A DNA stretch of 44,535 nucleotides from Robiginitomaculum sp. (GTDB taxonomy: Bacteria; Pseudomonadota; Alphaproteobacteria; Caulobacterales; Maricaulaceae): contig JAESQN010000048.1 of assembly GCA_016765135.1 (NCBI GenBank), positions 1 to 44,535 on the forward strand. Reading direction: 5' to 3'. The notes under the pieces were generated by a model. That model ran no database searches. It saw only the letters and a program-made list of their open reading frames with translations, and was not told the DNA's origin. The translations under genes were made by a program, and so were the position numbers. This document shows positions 42,920-44,535 of the stretch, in pieces. Each line of letters opens with the position of its first letter. The stretch's first letter is position 1.

Positions 42920-43584
42920 GATTTTTTACACTGACTATCTTAAGCGCGTTATTCTTGGCAAATTTTAGTTTCGCGGCAGAAAAACGGGGGCCGAGCTTTG
43001 CTCGATCTGGAATTGAGAAAGCAGAATGCTATTATAATGAAGCAGGTGAATTCGTCCTAAAAGGCGGGTTTGATCACCAAGCCAGTAATTGTTTTGCGCA
43101 GACCTATAAGCCGGGAACAAAAACAATTCGCATCACCTCGAAAGGTGGCTCAGTCCCAACTGGGCTTGGCTTGGCACACTGGCTTAAAGATGAAGACTTC
43201 CATCTCATTGTCGAAGACAAGTGTAACTCGGCTTGTGCAGTATATATTTTACCGTTAGCACGCGAGCTTACCGTATTGAAGGGAAGCAGTATTATCTTGC
43301 ACGGCGCACCCTCTCACGATCTTCTTAAGAGGATAAGAACAGCAAATGGCAAACGGCGCATGATTGATCGGAATATAGAGAGCGGGTACAGTAAAAAAGA
43401 AGCAAAGAAAGAGTACAAAAACACCATAAAGTATCTTAAACGGAATATCGCGACCCAAGAGCCTTTCAAGGCCCGCTTTAACATAGGCGATGGCTGGTTT
43501 ATGGAGCCGGAGAGCTGGACTGAAGACAATAGCCGGGTACCTGTTGCTGATGATGCAGAAACTTGGCTGCAAAAAATGATGTAA
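42916..43584 (+). CDS. Exported ClpP/crotonase-fold putative serine protease
   Basis: A 222-residue protein with a signal peptide (MRFFTLTILSALFLANFSFA, cut near residue 20). The core has ITSKGGSVPTGLGLAHWL (about 73-90), then VEDKCNSACAVYIL (Ser105 between two Cys) and SIILHGAP with His129. The SKGG, C-x-SAC and H-G-x-P order is that of exported ClpP-like proteins (COG3904 type), in which the Ser of SAC and the later His are the likely catalytic pair. A charged Lys-rich helix (about 146-180) follows. The start overlaps the leader-peptide gene by four bases. It may process or answer to the peptide; that is inference. Confidence 0.72.
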   Translation: MRFFTLTILSALFLANFSFAAEKRGPSFARSGIEKAECYYNEAGEFVLKGGFDHQASNCFAQTYKPGTKTIRITSKGGSVPTGLGLAHWLKDEDFHLIVEDKCNSACAVYILPLARELTVLKGSSIILHGAPSHDLLKRIRTANGKRRMIDRNIESGYSKKEAKKEYKNTIKYLKRNIATQEPFKARFNIGDGWFMEPESWTEDNSRVPVADDAETWLQKMM

Positions 43585-43808
43585 ATGGATTTTTTGTTGA
43601 CCGTAAATTTATCGAAACCTGTTTGCCAAATGTGAAGATCAACCAATATTTTGGCCCCACGCACGCAGAAAACACAAAAATTTCAGGCTTTAGCGAACGG
43701 ATTAAAAAAGCAAATGTCGCCATTCGACCAGACGCCGAGTGTACTTCCCAAAGCCAAGCCACAGCTAACCTGGATGCCCATAAAGAATGGGCGCGGGCAA
43801 AGGAATAG
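43563..43808 (+). CDS. Small open frame of unknown function (possibly a fragment)
   Basis: An 81-codon frame overlapping the end of the ClpP-like gene in another frame. The residues look protein-like (KFIETCLPNVKINQYFGPTH, ERIKKANVAIRPDAEC), with two Cys, but there is no ATG: only a TTG at 43563 or 43623, neither with a ribosome-binding site. I recognise no family. It could be the tail of a gene whose start has been lost, or a chance frame. The lipoprotein gene follows 57 bases later. Confidence 0.3.
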   Translation: MAAKNDVNGFFVDRKFIETCLPNVKINQYFGPTHAENTKISGFSERIKKANVAIRPDAECTSQSQATANLDAHKEWARAKE

Positions 43809-43865
43809 TATTGTCCATATTACCCATATTCTTCAGGGCTAATCAAACCATAACAAAGGTATGAA

Positions 43866-44141
43866 ATGATGAAATATACAAAACTTGTTTTTCCGCTATT
43901 GATCAGCAGCTTTGCATTAACGGGCTGCATTATCACGGCTGAAGAGAGAGCCACCTATGCTAATAAATCCTGTCAGGACTTGCTTGCGTCTGTGCAACCT
44001 CGAAACCAAGACCTGTTGTTTAATACCAAAGGGCCATTCACGACGCCTAATGATATCATAGCAACAGTTTTCCAAACCGACGAGCAGAAACAACAAGCGG
44101 CTTTGCGGTCTTCCTATAGCAAAAGATGCGTGCGCGAATGA
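43866..44141 (+). CDS. Small putative lipoprotein
   Basis: A 91-residue protein with a lipoprotein signal: MMKYTKLVFPLLISSFALTGC, where LTGC is the lipobox and Cys21 the lipidation site. The mature part (about 70 residues, starting IITAEERATYANK) has two more Cys and a basic end KRCVRE; I do not recognise a family. AAAGGT precedes the tandem ATGATG by about six bases; either ATG may be used. Its place after the peptide and protease genes would suit an immunity or accessory role, but nothing proves a link. Confidence 0.6.
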   Translation: MMKYTKLVFPLLISSFALTGCIITAEERATYANKSCQDLLASVQPRNQDLLFNTKGPFTTPNDIIATVFQTDEQKQQAALRSSYSKRCVRE

Positions 44142-44351
44142 TGCAATCGCAGGCTGACTTCGGTAGGGTTATGGGCTTCTAAATACTGAAGGATGGTTTT
44201 GTGTGTAGTTGATATATAGATAGTGGTTGGTATAGCGATAAAACGCCTGCAAGGCGAAAGCTAGGGGAGCCATCATAACAAATTGCATAAAGAAGGCCGC
44301 TGCGATGAATAAAAAATATTTTCTCCTAATCGCGTTTCTGCACAAAACACC

Positions 44352-44535
44352 TCAAAGTGACCTGAGTTTGGCCACCTTCTTGATCTCAATCGATTTATTA
44401 TGCTCAATCAATTCTGACATATTGTCTTCTACCCAGTGATCAAGCGCACAAATTTTTTCGCATAGCTCCACGCCCAGCGCAGTGAGTTTATATTCAACAT
44501 GGGGCGGAATCGTTTTCATGTCCAGCCGACTTATA
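44352..44535 (-). CDS. HxlR-family transcriptional regulator, C-terminal part (partial)
   Basis: On the minus strand a frame enters from the right edge and ends at TGA (44352-44354). Its 60 residues begin ISRLDMKTIPPHVEYKLTALG, the wing of the HxlR winged helix (PP-x-VEY-x-LT-x-LG), followed by a helical tail with CALDHWVEDNM. The DNA-recognition helix lies beyond the window. The 210 bases to the left hold a small hairpin (CGCCT-GCA-AGGCG) and no convincing gene. Confidence 0.78.
   Translation of the reverse strand, partial: ISRLDMKTIPPHVEYKLTALGVELCEKICALDHWVEDNMSELIEHNKSIEIKKVAKLRSL

Noticed and set aside
44305-44439. A 44-codon frame starting MNKKYFLLIAFL
   Set aside because: The hydrophobic start is tempting, but it runs antisense to the HxlR tail and loses protein character after residue 12.
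1-44535. CRISPR array, tRNA or rRNA genes
   Set aside because: No regularly spaced direct repeats and no cloverleaf or rRNA sequence was seen; all repeats found are palindromic REP-like types. This was by eye, without a scan.

Overview
The window reads as chromosome of an alphaproteobacterium. Three things support this: the conserved block rpsB-tsf-pyrH-frr-uppS-cdsA-dxr-rseP-bamA-ompH-lpxD-fabZ-lpxA-lpxI-lpxB, the dnaA-rpsT-enoyl-CoA hydratase-mutM-ubiE neighbourhood, and the use of LpxI rather than LpxH. Glyoxylate-shunt genes with an acyl-CoA-sensing XRE-type regulator and a large TonB-dependent receptor suggest an aerobic heterotroph of a Caulobacterales/Maricaulales/Hyphomonadaceae-like lineage. 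That placement is inference; no 16S gene is present.

Layout. 1-2.5 kb is accessory: the tail of an IS110-type transposase, a REP-associated tyrosine transposase (RAYT) with a REP doublet directly behind it, an RRM protein, a dienelactone hydrolase-like protein, a DUF4345 membrane protein and a 30-residue membrane peptide. 2.5-21.5 kb is core: dnaE, then translation (S2, EF-Ts), nucleotide and ribosome-recycling genes, isoprenoid, undecaprenyl and phospholipid precursors, outer-membrane assembly (RseP, BamA, OmpH) and lipid A synthesis. 21.6-26.6 kb holds a gltX-gltA operon and comEC. 26.6-29.3 kb is a second accessory patch: a DUF4238 protein, inverted palindromic repeats, a GIY-YIG nuclease, and a strand-asymmetric stretch with no convincing gene. 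29.3-34.3 kb is the aceB-aceA glyoxylate operon divergent from its probable regulator. 34.3-42.2 kb is the ubiE/TonB receptor/mutM/PepSY/ech/rpsT/dnaA segment. 42.2-44.5 kb is a third accessory patch with a pseudogene, a double-glycine leader peptide overlapping a gene for a secreted ClpP-like protein, a small lipoprotein, and the tail of an HxlR regulator.

Two dispersed palindromic repeat families run through the window. Family A (four doublets of GTAGGGTGGATTAG-type half sites) has its likely mobiliser, the RAYT, in the window. Family B (pairs of short hairpins ending in a TGAGCGG-like tail) occurs between lpxB and gltA and again beside the GIY-YIG nuclease.

Most notable: a putative two-gene peptide system at 42.77-43.58 kb (palindrome, GG-leader peptide, ATGA overlap, exported ClpP-fold protein); a DnaA whose arginine-finger position is Tyr; an S2 protein with a C-terminal helix-hairpin-helix-like extension; and a cluster of four TTGTAAA sites between aceB and its regulator. 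All assignments rest on reading motifs by eye; no database search was run.
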